Assembly (NCBI RefSeq): GCF_028308085.1
Contig: NZ_JAQMFS010000057.1
Span: 1 to 64,000 of the forward strand
DNA length: 64,000 nt
Origin: Gemella haemolysans
GTDB lineage: Bacteria; Bacillota; Bacilli; Staphylococcales; Gemellaceae
Reading direction: 5' to 3'
Below the pieces are notes generated by a model. That model had not been told where the DNA came from and did not search any database. It saw nothing but the letters and a program-made list of their open reading frames with translations. Made by a program: the position numbers and the translations under genes. Position 1 is the first letter of the stretch. Every line of letters begins with the position of its first letter. Below are positions 17,801 through 26,851 of this stretch, in pieces.

Positions 17801-18433
17801 TTATAGTTCTCTATATACACCGACGCACTCACCAATAATTTCAACATTACGTGTTACTATAGGTTCATAGTCAGGATTACATGGATAAAGAATTACATTG
17901 TCATTTTTAACAAAAATTTTCTTTAGAGATGCTTCGTTCCATTCAGTTAATCTAACAGCAGCAATTTTACCGTTTCTAACAGAACTTTGTTGACGAATGA
18001 AAACTAGGTCACCATCGAATATACCAGCTTCTATCATACTATCTCCTTTTACACGTAGTGCAAAATCAGCATGCATACCTTGATCGATAAAAATATGTTC
18101 ATCATATTCTTCTTCAATATAAACACCATCCCCCGCACAGATTGTTCCTAAAATAGGAAGTTTAGAAACATCATCTAAATAGTTGTTGTTGGAATTTAAA
18201 TTACTATCTAAAGATTCTGTTTCCATTGTGTCACTTTCTCCCATAAGCCATGCAGGATTTACTGATAAATATTCAGCTATAATTTGTAATTTATCTCTTT
18301 TAGGTGTGTATTTGCCTTTAGACCAATCGCTAATTGATGAAGGTGTAATTTTTGTTGAACGAGCAAGTTCAGCCTGTTTTATATTTTTTTCTTTTAAACA
18401 TTTTTTAAATCTAATACTAAAAGTTGTAGTCAT
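17801..18433 (-). CDS. LexA/HdiR-like self-cleaving transcriptional repressor
   Basis: A 210-residue repressor. Residues about 1-60 form an XRE-type helix-turn-helix (KQAELARSTKITPSSISDWS). Residues about 85-210 form an S24 peptidase with an Ala-Gly cleavage site in GTICAGDG, catalytic Ser in KGDSMIEAGIFDGD and catalytic Lys in EASLKKIF. All parts for RecA-stimulated self-cleavage are present. The HTH is of CI/HdiR type, not the winged helix of true LexA. I use the ATG at 18433; a TTG 15 bp upstream is also in frame. Its promoter spacer carries a motif shared with the divergent promoter at 18540, so it probably represses itself and the micropeptide gene. It could be a domesticated phage repressor. 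Confidence 0.88.
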   Translation of the reverse strand: MTTTFSIRFKKCLKEKNIKQAELARSTKITPSSISDWSKGKYTPKRDKLQIIAEYLSVNPAWLMGESDTMETESLDSNLNSNNNYLDDVSKLPILGTICAGDGVYIEEEYDEHIFIDQGMHADFALRVKGDSMIEAGIFDGDLVFIRQQSSVRNGKIAAVRLTEWNEASLKKIFVKNDNVILYPCNPDYEPIVTRNVEIIGECVGVYREL

Positions 18434-18470
18434 AATATTACATTCCAATCTATTTTCTATCTATATATTG

Positions 18471-18499
18471 ATTATAAAGGAAACCGTATATAAAATCAA
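18471..18499 (-). promoter_or_regulatory. Promoter/operator of the S24 repressor
   Basis: On the minus strand: TTGATT (18494-18499), 17-bp spacer, TATAAT (18471-18476). The spacer contains CGGTTTCC (its + strand form GGAAACCG is at 18479-18486), placed to block RNA polymerase. Confidence 0.7.
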
Positions 18500-18539
18500 G
18501 GGTATATAATAAAAAAATTAAGAAATATGAATTTTTCTC

Positions 18540-18568
18540 TTGATTTTCGGTTTTCCGTATGTTATTAT
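18540..18568 (+). promoter_or_regulatory. Promoter/operator of the 37-residue peptide gene
   Basis: TTGATT (18540-18545), 17-bp spacer, TATTAT (18563-18568). The spacer contains the dyad CGGTTTTCCG (18548-18557), related to the motif in the divergent repressor promoter. Both promoters share the same -35 and the same spacer length. Confidence 0.7.
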
Positions 18569-18620
18569 ATAAGTACAAAGAAAATTAAGTTTTACGTATT
18601 AAATGAAAGAAGGTAATAGT

Positions 18621-18734
18621 ATGTTTATATATTGGATAGTTATATTAGTTTTATTAGCTAAAGTCTTTACTTTTTTTGAGACTAACAAGTTAAAAATTGT
18701 AAAAAGGGGTAAAGTGGAGCATAAAGTATTTTAA
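18621..18734 (+). CDS. 37-residue membrane micropeptide divergent from the S24 repressor
   Basis: This short gene has a good promoter, an AAGGT ribosome binding site 6 bp before the ATG and a hairpin downstream. The product starts MFIYWIVILVLLAKVFTFFE, one membrane-spanning helix, and ends in a basic tail (KLKIVKRGKVEHKVF). I do not recognise a family. Small single-helix peptides under SOS-type control are often division inhibitors (YneA and SosA) or membrane toxins (TisB), so a DNA-damage response role is a reasonable guess. It may instead be a chance ORF, but the promoter, operator and ribosome site argue for a real gene. Confidence 0.6.
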   Translation: MFIYWIVILVLLAKVFTFFETNKLKIVKRGKVEHKVF

Positions 18735-18787
18735 AAATACAAAATTCATTATAAAGTCATTATGAACAGAAAATATTATTTATTATT

Positions 18788-18831
18788 ATAAGATTAGATG
18801 GAAATTATTATTCAGCTAGTCTTATTTTTCT
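18788..18831 (+). terminator. Probable terminator of the micropeptide gene
   Basis: A 10-bp stem with one G-U pair (18788-18797 with 18816-18825) is followed by TTTTT. The rest of the gap to gpmA (18832-18984) shows only a likely -10 (TATAAT near 18945) and the AGGAGG site of gpmA. Confidence 0.7.
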
Positions 18832-18984
18832 TAATATATATCAGAAAGTGAAAAATATATGTTATTTATCAAAATCAGCATACCTATAACGTTTTCAATA
18901 TGTTTTTTATAATAAAAACTATGTACTAATACTAAAAAATATTGTATAATTAAAATATAATAATAAAACTAGGAGGATTTCTTA

Positions 18985-19671
18985 ATGAAATTAGTATTAA
19001 CTAGACACGGTGAAAGCCAATGGAATCTAGAGAACAGATTTACAGGATGGGTTGATGTTGATATCACAGATAAAGGAAGACAAGAAGCTATCAAAGGTGG
19101 TCAAACACTTAAAGAATTAGGTCTTACTTTTGATGTAGCGTATACTTCTTACCAAAAACGTGCTATCAAAACTTTAAACTTATTCTTAGAAGAATTAGAT
19201 TTATTATGGATTCCAGTATACAAAAGCTGGAGATTAAATGAAAGACACTACGGTGCTTTACAAGGATTAAACAAAGCTGAAACAGCAAAAAAATACGGTG
19301 ATGAACAAGTTCACATTTGGAGAAGAAGTTTCGATGTAGCGCCTCCTGCAGTAGATAAATCTAGTGACATGTACCCAGGAAATATCGATAGATATAAAGA
19401 AATTCCTGAAAATGAAATTCCAACAGGAGAAAGCTTAAAACTTACAATTGATCGTGTATTACCATACTGGGAAAGCGATATTTCTAAACAAATTAAAGCT
19501 GGTAAAAACGTACTTATTTCTGCTCACGGTAACAGTTTAAGAGCGTTAATCAAATACTTATTAAACATCTCTGATGAAAAAATCTTAGATCTTAACTTAC
19601 CAACAGGTACTCCATTAGTATTTGAAATTGACGAAAACTTAAACATTATCTCAGCACCAGAATTATTCTAA
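18985..19671 (+). CDS. gpmA: 2,3-bisphosphoglycerate-dependent phosphoglycerate mutase
   Basis: A 228-residue dPGM that interconverts 3- and 2-phosphoglycerate in glycolysis. The phosphohistidine motif [18 protein letters not shown] is at the N-terminus. The [19 protein letters not shown] region and the second catalytic His in [14 protein letters not shown] are present. Codons and ribosome binding site (AGGAGG) look like those of a highly expressed gene. A lipoprotein gene follows after 6 bp. Confidence 0.97.
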   Translation: MKLVLTRHGESQWNLENRFTGWVDVDITDKGRQEAIKGGQTLKELGLTFDVAYTSYQKRAIKTLNLFLEELDLLWIPVYKSWRLNERHYGALQGLNKAETAKKYGDEQVHIWRRSFDVAPPAVDKSSDMYPGNIDRYKEIPENEIPTGESLKLTIDRVLPYWESDISKQIKAGKNVLISAHGNSLRALIKYLLNISDEKILDLNLPTGTPLVFEIDENLNIISAPELF

Positions 19672-19677
19672 TAAGTA

Positions 19678-20436
19678 ATGAAAAAGCTGATAATATTACT
19701 AACAACCTTGCTAATTTTGCAAGGTTGTAGTTCTAAGTCGGATATAACTACAGAACAATTGCAAAATCTTACAAATTCTGTTACTCTAAACCAGCTAGAA
19801 AAAACTGAATTTGATAAAAAAGATAATAAGTTGATAATTACTACTAATGATGAAGTCATTAACAAAGAAGGTTTTGAATCTTTATTGAAATCATTAAAAC
19901 TTAATAATTTTAATGGGAAAACTCTAAATATTGATAATATTAATTCAAACGAGTTTAATAATAAAGATTTCAATATTGAAATTGTAACTAAAAATAAAAA
20001 CTCAGTTGCATTTAATTTAAAAGATAGTGCTAACAAGAATTACAATATTTCGCAAACAAAATATTCAAGTGAATATATGAAGAATAAGCTAAGTTCATTT
20101 TCAAAAGAATTAATCACTTTTGACGAACTAGCAGGAACTATTGAAACAGATCTTGATAAGGGACGTCCTTTAGGCGATAAGGTAGAGAAATTTAAAGAGA
20201 TGACTGACAAAGTAAATTCTTCGATAGCAACTCTAAAAACGCTAAATAATGAAAATATTGAGTATGAAAAATTAGATGAAGTTAAGGCTAAATTAGTTCG
20301 TTTAGATGCACTAACTAAAAATATGATTGCAGCAGTAAATAGTTCTGTTGCAGCAAAAAATGGTTCTGCAATAGCAGCAGCATTTTTAAATATTAATGAT
20401 ATAGATAAAATTGCTCGTGATTTAGCAGCTATGTAA
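19678..20436 (+). CDS. Lipoprotein of unknown function
   Basis: A 252-residue predicted lipoprotein. The signal peptide MKKLIILLTTLLILQGCSS has lipobox LQGC with Cys at 17. The mature part is rich in Asn, Lys and Asp; its second half (about 130-250) is helical and Ala-rich, suggesting coiled coil. I do not recognise a family. The gene starts 6 bp after gpmA with no convincing Shine-Dalgarno, so it probably depends on translation through from gpmA. Pairing a surface lipoprotein with a glycolytic gene is unusual and may be only a matter of location. Confidence 0.8.
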   Translation: MKKLIILLTTLLILQGCSSKSDITTEQLQNLTNSVTLNQLEKTEFDKKDNKLIITTNDEVINKEGFESLLKSLKLNNFNGKTLNIDNINSNEFNNKDFNIEIVTKNKNSVAFNLKDSANKNYNISQTKYSSEYMKNKLSSFSKELITFDELAGTIETDLDKGRPLGDKVEKFKEMTDKVNSSIATLKTLNNENIEYEKLDEVKAKLVRLDALTKNMIAAVNSSVAAKNGSAIAAAFLNINDIDKIARDLAAM

Positions 20437-20443
20437 TAGATAA

Positions 20444-20478
20444 AACCTGGATATAGATTTTCTATGTCCAGGTCGTTT
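20444..20478 (+). terminator. Terminator of gpmA-lipoprotein
   Basis: ACCTGGA (20445-20451) pairs with TCCAGGT (20467-20473), extended by TATAG/CTATG, followed by CGTTTTA. It lies close to the convergent recD2 end. Confidence 0.8.
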
Positions 20479-20498
20479 TATGTATGTAATTGAGGATA

Positions 20499-22835
20499 CT
20501 ACAGGAAATCTGTAGGTTTTATATTTTCCATACCGATCATAGGGTCAATAGTATTTATATTTTGAAAATCTAATATAAATGTTTTAAGCTCTTCATCGAT
20601 TTCAATGTCTTCAATATCCGCTTCTCTGTCTGTTGTAAAGAACCATTCTAGAGCAGTCTGTCTATTGACAGTATTTGTAGGCTCGATTGACTTATAAAAA
20701 ACATTATGATTTCCACATAATATTAGTTTTTTCTTTGCACGTGTGATAGCAGTATAAGTTAAATTTTTATTAAGCATAAAGTTATAATTATCAATAAACG
20801 GAATTATAACATTTTCAAATTCTGATCCTTGTGCTTTGTGTATAGAACATGCGTATGAAAGGGTAATTTGATTTAATTCTTGTTTTTCATAAGTAACAAA
20901 ATTATCATCATAATCTATGACAATCTTTAATTTATTACCTTCTTTATAAATTTCTTTAATATAACCTATATCACCATTAAATATATTATCTTCGGGTCTA
21001 TTAACAAGTTGCATAACTCTATCTTCAACCTTATATATCAGTTCTCCATATTCAATTTGTTCTTCGTTATCGTTAAATCTTGATTGAATAGCTGTATTAA
21101 TTTCATTTATACCACTAGTTCCTTTATAGATTGGAGCAAGGATTTGGATATTTTCTTTACTTGTGTTTTTAAGTAAATCATCATATACTGCTGAGATGAC
21201 ATTGATCATTTCGTTTTTATTAGCTGAAATGAATTCCTTATCATCAAAGTTTTCTAATATATCGAATGGAATATCATTTTTAATAGAGTGGGAAATATTA
21301 ATGATACTTGAGTGTTCGCTTTGCCTAAAAATTTTATTTAATTTAACTGTTGATATGGCTTTAGAATTAATCAAGTCATTAAGAACATTACCAGGAGCGA
21401 TTGATGGCAATTGATCATTGTCACCGACTAGAATGATTTTCGCATCTTTATGAATAATCTTTAATAAGTTATACATTAAGAATACGTCAATCATACTTGA
21501 TTCATCTATTATTACCAATTCAGATTTTATGCTCTTATCACTAACAAATTCTTCCATATTTTCATCTTCTGTGCTCCAACCAATAGCTTTATGTATTGTT
21601 GATGCATAAAAGCCTGTACTTTCTGACATTCTTTTAGCCGCTTTCCCTGTAGGTGCACATAAGGTAATAATATTTCTAGTTTCATCCAATAAGTCATGAA
21701 TACTATAGTTATTAATTTTTTGGAAGAGTTTAATAACTGCTAGTATAATTGTTGTTTTACCAGTTCCGGGACCACCAGTTAAAATAGAAAATTTATTTTG
21801 TATACAGTTTTTTATCGCAGCAATCTGAACTATATCGTATTCTATTCCTAATTCATCTTCAACTTCTTCTATATATTTATCTAGAAGTTTTTCGCTAATA
21901 TCTTCAGTGTTTTTCATTTCTAATCTTCTATTTATGTCACTATAGATAGAATACTCTGAATAGTATATTTCTGGTAAGAAAACTCTATCTTCAATTTCTA
22001 TTAACTTTGCAGTATCTAGAGCATAAGTATATGCTTTTAGTATGTCTTCTTTATCGACAGCTATATTTCTAGAAGAATATAATATGTTAAAAGTATTGTA
22101 TAGTAAGTTATTCTTTGAAATATATGTATTACCAGTAGAAAAACAATATGTATTTATAGTGTAAATAAAACCGTATAGTATTCTTTCTTGATCATTCGCA
22201 GCAATTTCGTTAGTTTCTGCAATTTTATCTACTGTTTTAAAATTTATTCCTTTTATATCTTTAATAAGAGAGTATGGATTTTCTGTAATTGTACGTAACG
22301 TGTTATGCTTGTAAAAGTTATAGATTTTCAGAATTAAATTATTGCTAAGATTATATTCGTTTAGCTTTAAAATAATATCTTGAGTTTGCTTATTTGCGAC
22401 AATTGTAGCATAAATAGTATCTTTACGTTGTGTAGGGATACCCTTTATTGCGAATAGTGCATCCTTATCTTCATATATTTTATCTAGTGCATCAACTCCT
22501 AAACTTTCTACTATTAATTCGGCAGTTTTTCTACCAACACCTTGAAAAATGGAACTTGATAAATAGGATACAATAGCTTCTTTATCTTTTTCGATTACAG
22601 GTTCAACTACAATCGCGGATAGCTGAGTTCCGTATTTTCTATGTTGGACTATTTCGCCTTTGAATGAATATAATTCATCTTCAACAAAGTCGAAGTCATT
22701 AAATGTTCCTACAACGCTTAAATAATCTCCTTCAGCAAAATCATATTGATCATTTAAAAATATGGATAAAATATAATAATTATTTTCTTTATTATGAAAG
22801 ATAATTTTATTTAGATAACCTTCTACAGTTTGCAT
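20499..22835 (-). CDS. recD2: ATP-dependent RecD2-type DNA helicase
   Basis: A 778-residue superfamily 1B 5'-3' helicase, the stand-alone RecD2 of bacteria without RecBCD, acting in replication fork maintenance and repair. Residues about 1-85 form an OB-like region. Helix-hairpin-helix repeats follow (for example IFQGVGRKTAELIVES). Walker A is LTGGPGTGKTTII near 350, Walker B is LVIIDESSMID, and the late motif YACSIHKAQGSEFENV and TAITRAKKKLI close the motor. It is transcribed against its neighbours as a single gene. Confidence 0.95.
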   Translation of the reverse strand: MQTVEGYLNKIIFHNKENNYYILSIFLNDQYDFAEGDYLSVVGTFNDFDFVEDELYSFKGEIVQHRKYGTQLSAIVVEPVIEKDKEAIVSYLSSSIFQGVGRKTAELIVESLGVDALDKIYEDKDALFAIKGIPTQRKDTIYATIVANKQTQDIILKLNEYNLSNNLILKIYNFYKHNTLRTITENPYSLIKDIKGINFKTVDKIAETNEIAANDQERILYGFIYTINTYCFSTGNTYISKNNLLYNTFNILYSSRNIAVDKEDILKAYTYALDTAKLIEIEDRVFLPEIYYSEYSIYSDINRRLEMKNTEDISEKLLDKYIEEVEDELGIEYDIVQIAAIKNCIQNKFSILTGGPGTGKTTIILAVIKLFQKINNYSIHDLLDETRNIITLCAPTGKAAKRMSESTGFYASTIHKAIGWSTEDENMEEFVSDKSIKSELVIIDESSMIDVFLMYNLLKIIHKDAKIILVGDNDQLPSIAPGNVLNDLINSKAISTVKLNKIFRQSEHSSIINISHSIKNDIPFDILENFDDKEFISANKNEMINVISAVYDDLLKNTSKENIQILAPIYKGTSGINEINTAIQSRFNDNEEQIEYGELIYKVEDRVMQLVNRPEDNIFNGDIGYIKEIYKEGNKLKIVIDYDDNFVTYEKQELNQITLSYACSIHKAQGSEFENVIIPFIDNYNFMLNKNLTYTAITRAKKKLILCGNHNVFYKSIEPTNTVNRQTALEWFFTTDREADIEDIEIDEELKTFILDFQNINTIDPMIGMENIKPTDFL

Positions 22836-23109
22836 AACAATCTCCTACGAATTTCTTTATAAGAACAATGATAATATAATATAAAGAAAATGTCTAGTAT
22901 TCATAGGGTGGGAGTAAAAATTAAACTAAATTATTGGGAATATATAGACTTATAGGATAAAATAATTTGTATAGTTATATTTTTATAGGATAAGAAAAAA
23001 TATTGTATGGAATAAATATGTTATTTTAGTTACAAAATAAGTTTCATAATGGCAATATTTTTCATAAAATGTTATAATAAAATGATAATAAGATAAGGAG
23101 GTAGATCTT

Positions 23110-23886
23110 GTGAGAACGGTAAAAGATGTATTTATTCACTTAAATAAACTAGCTGATGTCAAGTTAGCAGAAAATTGGGATAATGTTGGATTGTTGTTAG
23201 GAAACAATAATAATGAGGTAAATAAAGTGTTAGTATGTTTAGATGTAACTACTGACGTCGTAGAAGAAGCTATAGCTAATAATGTTAATCTAATAGTTTC
23301 ACATCATCCTCTTATCTTTAAACCATTAAAATCTTTAGATTTTACTTCTGATTTTAAATCGAGAATTATTCGTGATTTGATAAAAAATGATATCTCAGTT
23401 ATTTCATTTCATACAAATTTAGATTCTGCGACATTAGGTCTTAATGATTATTTAGCTAAACTTCTTAAATTAGAAGATATTCAAGTATTGTTTGAACATA
23501 ATTTAGATAAAACAGCTGGTTTAGGAAGAATTGGAAAATTAAGTAGTCCACTGAAGTATAGTGACTTTATTACTTATTTAAAAGATAAATTTTCATTAAA
23601 AAATGTGGCGGCTGTTATTGGAGATAAAAAGGAAATCTCTACTGTTGCATTATTAGGAGGAAGTGGAGCTGATTTTATTTATACATTACCGGAAGTGGAT
23701 GTATATTTAACTGGTGATGTAGGTTATCATGTAGCACTTGATGCAATAGAAATGAAAAAAAATATAATTGATATTGGTCATTATACTGAAAGTCTTGTAA
23801 AAGACTTGCTTTTAGATTATATCTCAGAATTAAATATAGAGGTAATTAAGTCAACAGTTGAAAAATCACCATTTACAATACTATAA
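23110..23886 (+). CDS. Nif3-like dinuclear metal centre protein (GCH-I type 2 family)
   Basis: A 258-residue DUF34/NIF3 protein. Metal-binding motifs are SHHPLIF near 64-70, HTNLDSA and the late GHYTES. Bacillus YqfO has an extra inserted domain and is about 370 residues long; this protein is the short form, as in E. coli YbgI. Annotated as GTP cyclohydrolase 1 type 2, but the physiological role of the family is unsettled. GTG start after AAGGAGGT. It is the first gene of a nine-gene run that ends with mltG. Confidence 0.92.
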   Translation: MRTVKDVFIHLNKLADVKLAENWDNVGLLLGNNNNEVNKVLVCLDVTTDVVEEAIANNVNLIVSHHPLIFKPLKSLDFTSDFKSRIIRDLIKNDISVISFHTNLDSATLGLNDYLAKLLKLEDIQVLFEHNLDKTAGLGRIGKLSSPLKYSDFITYLKDKFSLKNVAAVIGDKKEISTVALLGGSGADFIYTLPEVDVYLTGDVGYHVALDAIEMKKNIIDIGHYTESLVKDLLLDYISELNIEVIKSTVEKSPFTIL

Positions 23887-23901
23887 AGGAGGTAACGATT
23901 T

Positions 23902-24291
23902 ATGGCAAAAGCAACACCAACGATGGAAGATTATATAGAAGTGATATATTCATTAGTAAAAAATAAAGGTTATGCTAGAAGTGCTGATATCGCAGAAAAA
24001 TTAGAAGTATATCCTTCTACAGTAACTAAAATGTTAAAAAAGCTTGATGTCGAAGGATATATTGTGTACGAAAAGTACAGAGGAATTGCACTTACTGAAC
24101 AAGGTGAGAAAATGGGGGAATATGCCTTAACTCGTCATGAATTATTAGAAGATTTTCTTAGACTTATTGGAGTAGATGAAGATAAAATATATGAAGAAGT
24201 TGAAGGTATTGAACATCATTTTGGTAAAAGTTCATTAGAAAAAATAAAAGACTTAATGAAATATTTAAAAGAAAACAACTATAAAGCGTAA
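23902..24291 (+). CDS. mntR: Manganese transport regulator MntR (DtxR family)
   Basis: A 129-residue Mn-responsive repressor of manganese uptake. The N-terminal winged helix (about 1-70) has YARSADIAEKLEVYPSTVTK. The metal ligands known from Bacillus MntR are all recognisable: Asp and Glu in MEDYIE, His in TRHELLEDF and the Glu/His set in EEVEGIEHHF. Bacillus MntR has 142 residues; here only the variable tail is shorter. No manganese transporter is in the window, so its targets lie elsewhere. Confidence 0.95.
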   Translation: MAKATPTMEDYIEVIYSLVKNKGYARSADIAEKLEVYPSTVTKMLKKLDVEGYIVYEKYRGIALTEQGEKMGEYALTRHELLEDFLRLIGVDEDKIYEEVEGIEHHFGKSSLEKIKDLMKYLKENNYKA

Positions 24292-24303
24292 TGGAGAATA
24301 ATT

Positions 24304-25236
24304 GTGGTAGATAAAGAGTATTTAAAATTATGTCAGTACATTCTAGATAATGGAATAGAAAAAGAAGATAGAACTGGTGTAGGTACGAAAAGTATCTTCG
24401 GTTATCAGATGAAATTTGATCTTTCTGAAGGATTTCCATTATTAACCACTAAAAAAGTGAACTTTAATTTAGTTTGGTCAGAATTGCTGTGGTTTATAAA
24501 AGGTGATACAAATATCAAGTTTTTATTAGAAAATAAAAACAACATATGGAACGAATGGGCATTTAAAAAGTGGGTAGAAAGTGAAGAATATACTGGTCCA
24601 GATATGACGGATTTTGGTCATAGAACATTGGTTGATGAGGAATTTTCTAAACTATACAAGGAACAAATGGAAATATTTAAAGAACGAGTACTTACAGATG
24701 AGAGCTTTTCAGAAAAATATGGTGATTTAGGTAATGTTTATGGAAAACAATGGAGAAACTTTAACGGTATAGATCAACTTAAAAATGTAGTGGAACAGAT
24801 TAAAACTAATCCGTCTTCACGACGTTTAATTGTTTCATCATGGAATCCGGCGGAAGTAGATACTATGGCCTTACCGCCATGTCATTCACTATTCCAATTT
24901 TATGTGAATGATGGTAAATTAAGTTGTCAATTATATCAACGAAGCGGAGATGTTTTCTTAGGTGTTCCATTTAATATTGCATCTTATTCACTTCTTACTA
25001 TTTTAATAGCTAAAGAATGTGGGCTTGAGGTTGGTGAATTTGTTCATACACTTGGTGATGCACATATTTATAAAAATCATTTTGATCAAGTAAAAGAACA
25101 AATGTCTAGAACACCATATTCTTTACCTGAATTAAAGATAAATGACTTTGAAAGTATCTTTGATCTTAAGATTGAAGATGTTAAAGTTGTTAATTATGAA
25201 AGTCATCCATTTATTAAGGCACCAATAGCTGTATAG
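24304..25236 (+). CDS. thyA: Thymidylate synthase
   Basis: A 310-residue ThyA that methylates dUMP to dTMP using methylene-tetrahydrofolate. The catalytic Cys is in [13 protein letters not shown]. The substrate-binding motifs [10 protein letters not shown] and [17 protein letters not shown] are intact. It carries the roughly 50-residue insertion near 90-140 found in the long Gram-positive forms. GTG start. The next gene is dihydrofolate reductase, which regenerates the folate oxidised here. Confidence 0.97.
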   Translation: MVDKEYLKLCQYILDNGIEKEDRTGVGTKSIFGYQMKFDLSEGFPLLTTKKVNFNLVWSELLWFIKGDTNIKFLLENKNNIWNEWAFKKWVESEEYTGPDMTDFGHRTLVDEEFSKLYKEQMEIFKERVLTDESFSEKYGDLGNVYGKQWRNFNGIDQLKNVVEQIKTNPSSRRLIVSSWNPAEVDTMALPPCHSLFQFYVNDGKLSCQLYQRSGDVFLGVPFNIASYSLLTILIAKECGLEVGEFVHTLGDAHIYKNHFDQVKEQMSRTPYSLPELKINDFESIFDLKIEDVKVVNYESHPFIKAPIAV

Positions 25237-25246
25237 GAGGGGTAAT

Positions 25247-25738
25247 ATGTTATCACTAATAGTTGCATATGATAAGAATAAATCTATAGGTCAAGAAAAT
25301 ACTATTCCTTGGCGTTTAAAGAGTGATATGTTGCGAGTAAAAGAGTTAACTACAAATCAAACAATTATCATGGGGCGTAAAACTTTAGATAGTATAGGAA
25401 AAGCTTTACCTAATCGTATAAATAGAGTTTTGACTCGGAACAAAGATTCTTTAAATCATTATTCAAATATAGAAATCTATTCAGATGATTCAATTTTAGA
25501 AAATATCGAAACTGAAAAGGCATATATATTTGGTGGTGGAACGATTTATAGTAAATTTTTTGATAAATGTGATGAAATGTTTATCACTGAAGTAGATACA
25601 ATAGTAGATGCTGATACGAAGTTTCCTGATTTTGATGAAAATGAATGGGACTTGTTAAGTCGAGAAGAATTTAAAAAAGATGATAAAAATGAATTTAACT
25701 ATTCATTTTTACATTATATAAGAAAAAGGAAGGAGTAG
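25247..25738 (+). CDS. folA: Dihydrofolate reductase
   Basis: A 163-residue DHFR, reducing dihydrofolate to tetrahydrofolate with NADPH. It shows LIVAYDKNKSIGQENTIPWR, the NADPH-binding TIIMGRKTLDSIG and the C-terminal FGGGTIYSKF. Ten base pairs from thyA, this is the common thyA-folA pairing. I see no marks of a trimethoprim-resistant acquired variant, but resistance cannot be judged by eye. Confidence 0.96.
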   Translation: MLSLIVAYDKNKSIGQENTIPWRLKSDMLRVKELTTNQTIIMGRKTLDSIGKALPNRINRVLTRNKDSLNHYSNIEIYSDDSILENIETEKAYIFGGGTIYSKFFDKCDEMFITEVDTIVDADTKFPDFDENEWDLLSREEFKKDDKNEFNYSFLHYIRKRKE

Positions 25739-25741
25739 GAA

Positions 25742-26581
25742 ATGGAAAAAGTAAAAATTATTATTGATTCATCAAGTGATTTAACGTTTGATGAAATAGA
25801 AAAATATAATGTTGATGTGATTCCACTTACAATTAATATTGATGGAAATGAGTATGATTACCGTACAATAAGTAATGATGAGTATATAGAAAGAATGAGA
25901 ACAGCTACTACTTTTTCAACTAGTCAACCAGCAATTGGTAAGTTTTTAGAAGCTTATGAAAGATGGACAAAAGAAGGATATAAAATTATTGTTTTAACTC
26001 TTTCTTCTGCCTTAAGTGGTACATATAATACTGCTGTTACTGCAAGTTCTGAATTTGAAGGTGTTTACGTTGTTGATAGTAAAACTACAACTCGTGGAAT
26101 GGTATTTTTACTAAAAGAATGTCTAAAACAATTGGAAGAACAAGTAGCTATTGAAACGATTGTAGAAAGCTTAAGAGAAAAAGCTAAAAATATTTTAACG
26201 TATGTTACAATCGATAAACTTGACAATTTGGTAAAAGGTGGTAGACTAAGTAAGTCACAAGCTTTAATCGGAGGTCTTTTAAATATAAAAGTTTTAACAC
26301 AGTTAAAAGAAACAGAATTAGTTGCTTTAGATAAAGTTCGTGGTAAGAAAAAATTAGTTCAGACCTTAATTAAACATATTGAAGAAGATAAACAAGGTAA
26401 AACGATAAAAAGTATAAGTTTACCTAATTCTTTAGCTGATGAATATGTAGCTTTAATTAAGTCAGAACTAAAAGAAACATTTGGTTATGAAGTAAAAGAA
26501 GATGAAATATTTACGACAACACCAATTATTTCAACACATACAGGAGAAAATGCAGTAGGTATCTTAGTAGAGTTAGTATAA
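25742..26581 (+). CDS. DegV family fatty-acid-binding protein
   Basis: A 279-residue DegV protein. The family hallmark IIIDSSSDLTFDEI is at the start. The binding-site sequence TTFSTSQPAIGKF and the late TPIISTHTGENAVGILV are present. Members bind a fatty acid between two domains; some act as FakB, presenting fatty acids to the kinase FakA. Whether this one does is unknown and no fakA is present here. It is 3 bp after folA, in the same transcript. Confidence 0.93.
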   Translation: MEKVKIIIDSSSDLTFDEIEKYNVDVIPLTINIDGNEYDYRTISNDEYIERMRTATTFSTSQPAIGKFLEAYERWTKEGYKIIVLTLSSALSGTYNTAVTASSEFEGVYVVDSKTTTRGMVFLLKECLKQLEEQVAIETIVESLREKAKNILTYVTIDKLDNLVKGGRLSKSQALIGGLLNIKVLTQLKETELVALDKVRGKKKLVQTLIKHIEEDKQGKTIKSISLPNSLADEYVALIKSELKETFGYEVKEDEIFTTTPIISTHTGENAVGILVELV

Positions 26582-26596
26582 TCGGAGGTAAAGATT

Positions 26597-26851
26597 ATGA
26601 CAAATTTCGATGAAACAAGATTATTTGATAGCAATTTTTATGATAAAAATGATATTCACAACATATTAAAAAATGTTGTTGAAACAATAAAACAGCGTGG
26701 ATATGATCCTATTAATCAATTAATGGGATATATTAAAACTGCTGATCCAGTGTACATTCCTAGAGATAATCATGCAAGGGAGCAAATAAGATTAATAGAT
26801 ATGGATGATATACTAGAGTACTTATTATACTTTTTTATACAGGAGTCGTAG
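26597..26851 (+). CDS. ireB: IreB family regulatory phosphoprotein (UPF0297)
   Basis: An 84-residue UPF0297 protein, homologous to Bacillus YrzL and Enterococcus IreB. IreB is phosphorylated near its N-terminus by the PASTA kinase IreK and affects cephalosporin resistance. Here the N-terminus MTNFDETRLF keeps Thr residues at 2 and 7. The conserved GYDPINQLMGYI and DPVYIPRDNHAREQIR are present. It precedes ruvX with no gap, as is usual in Firmicutes. Confidence 0.95.
   Translation: MTNFDETRLFDSNFYDKNDIHNILKNVVETIKQRGYDPINQLMGYIKTADPVYIPRDNHAREQIRLIDMDDILEYLLYFFIQES

Noticed and set aside
17801-18734. S24 repressor and micropeptide as a prophage remnant.
   Set aside because: No phage structural, replication or integrase genes are near, and base composition matches the surroundings. 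Origin from a phage repressor is still possible.
18798-18851. A 17-codon ORF encoding a hydrophobic peptide (MEIIIQLVLFFLIYIRK) downstream of the micropeptide gene.
   Set aside because: It has no ribosome binding site and overlaps the hairpin I read as a terminator. Hydrophobic short ORFs arise easily in AT-rich DNA.
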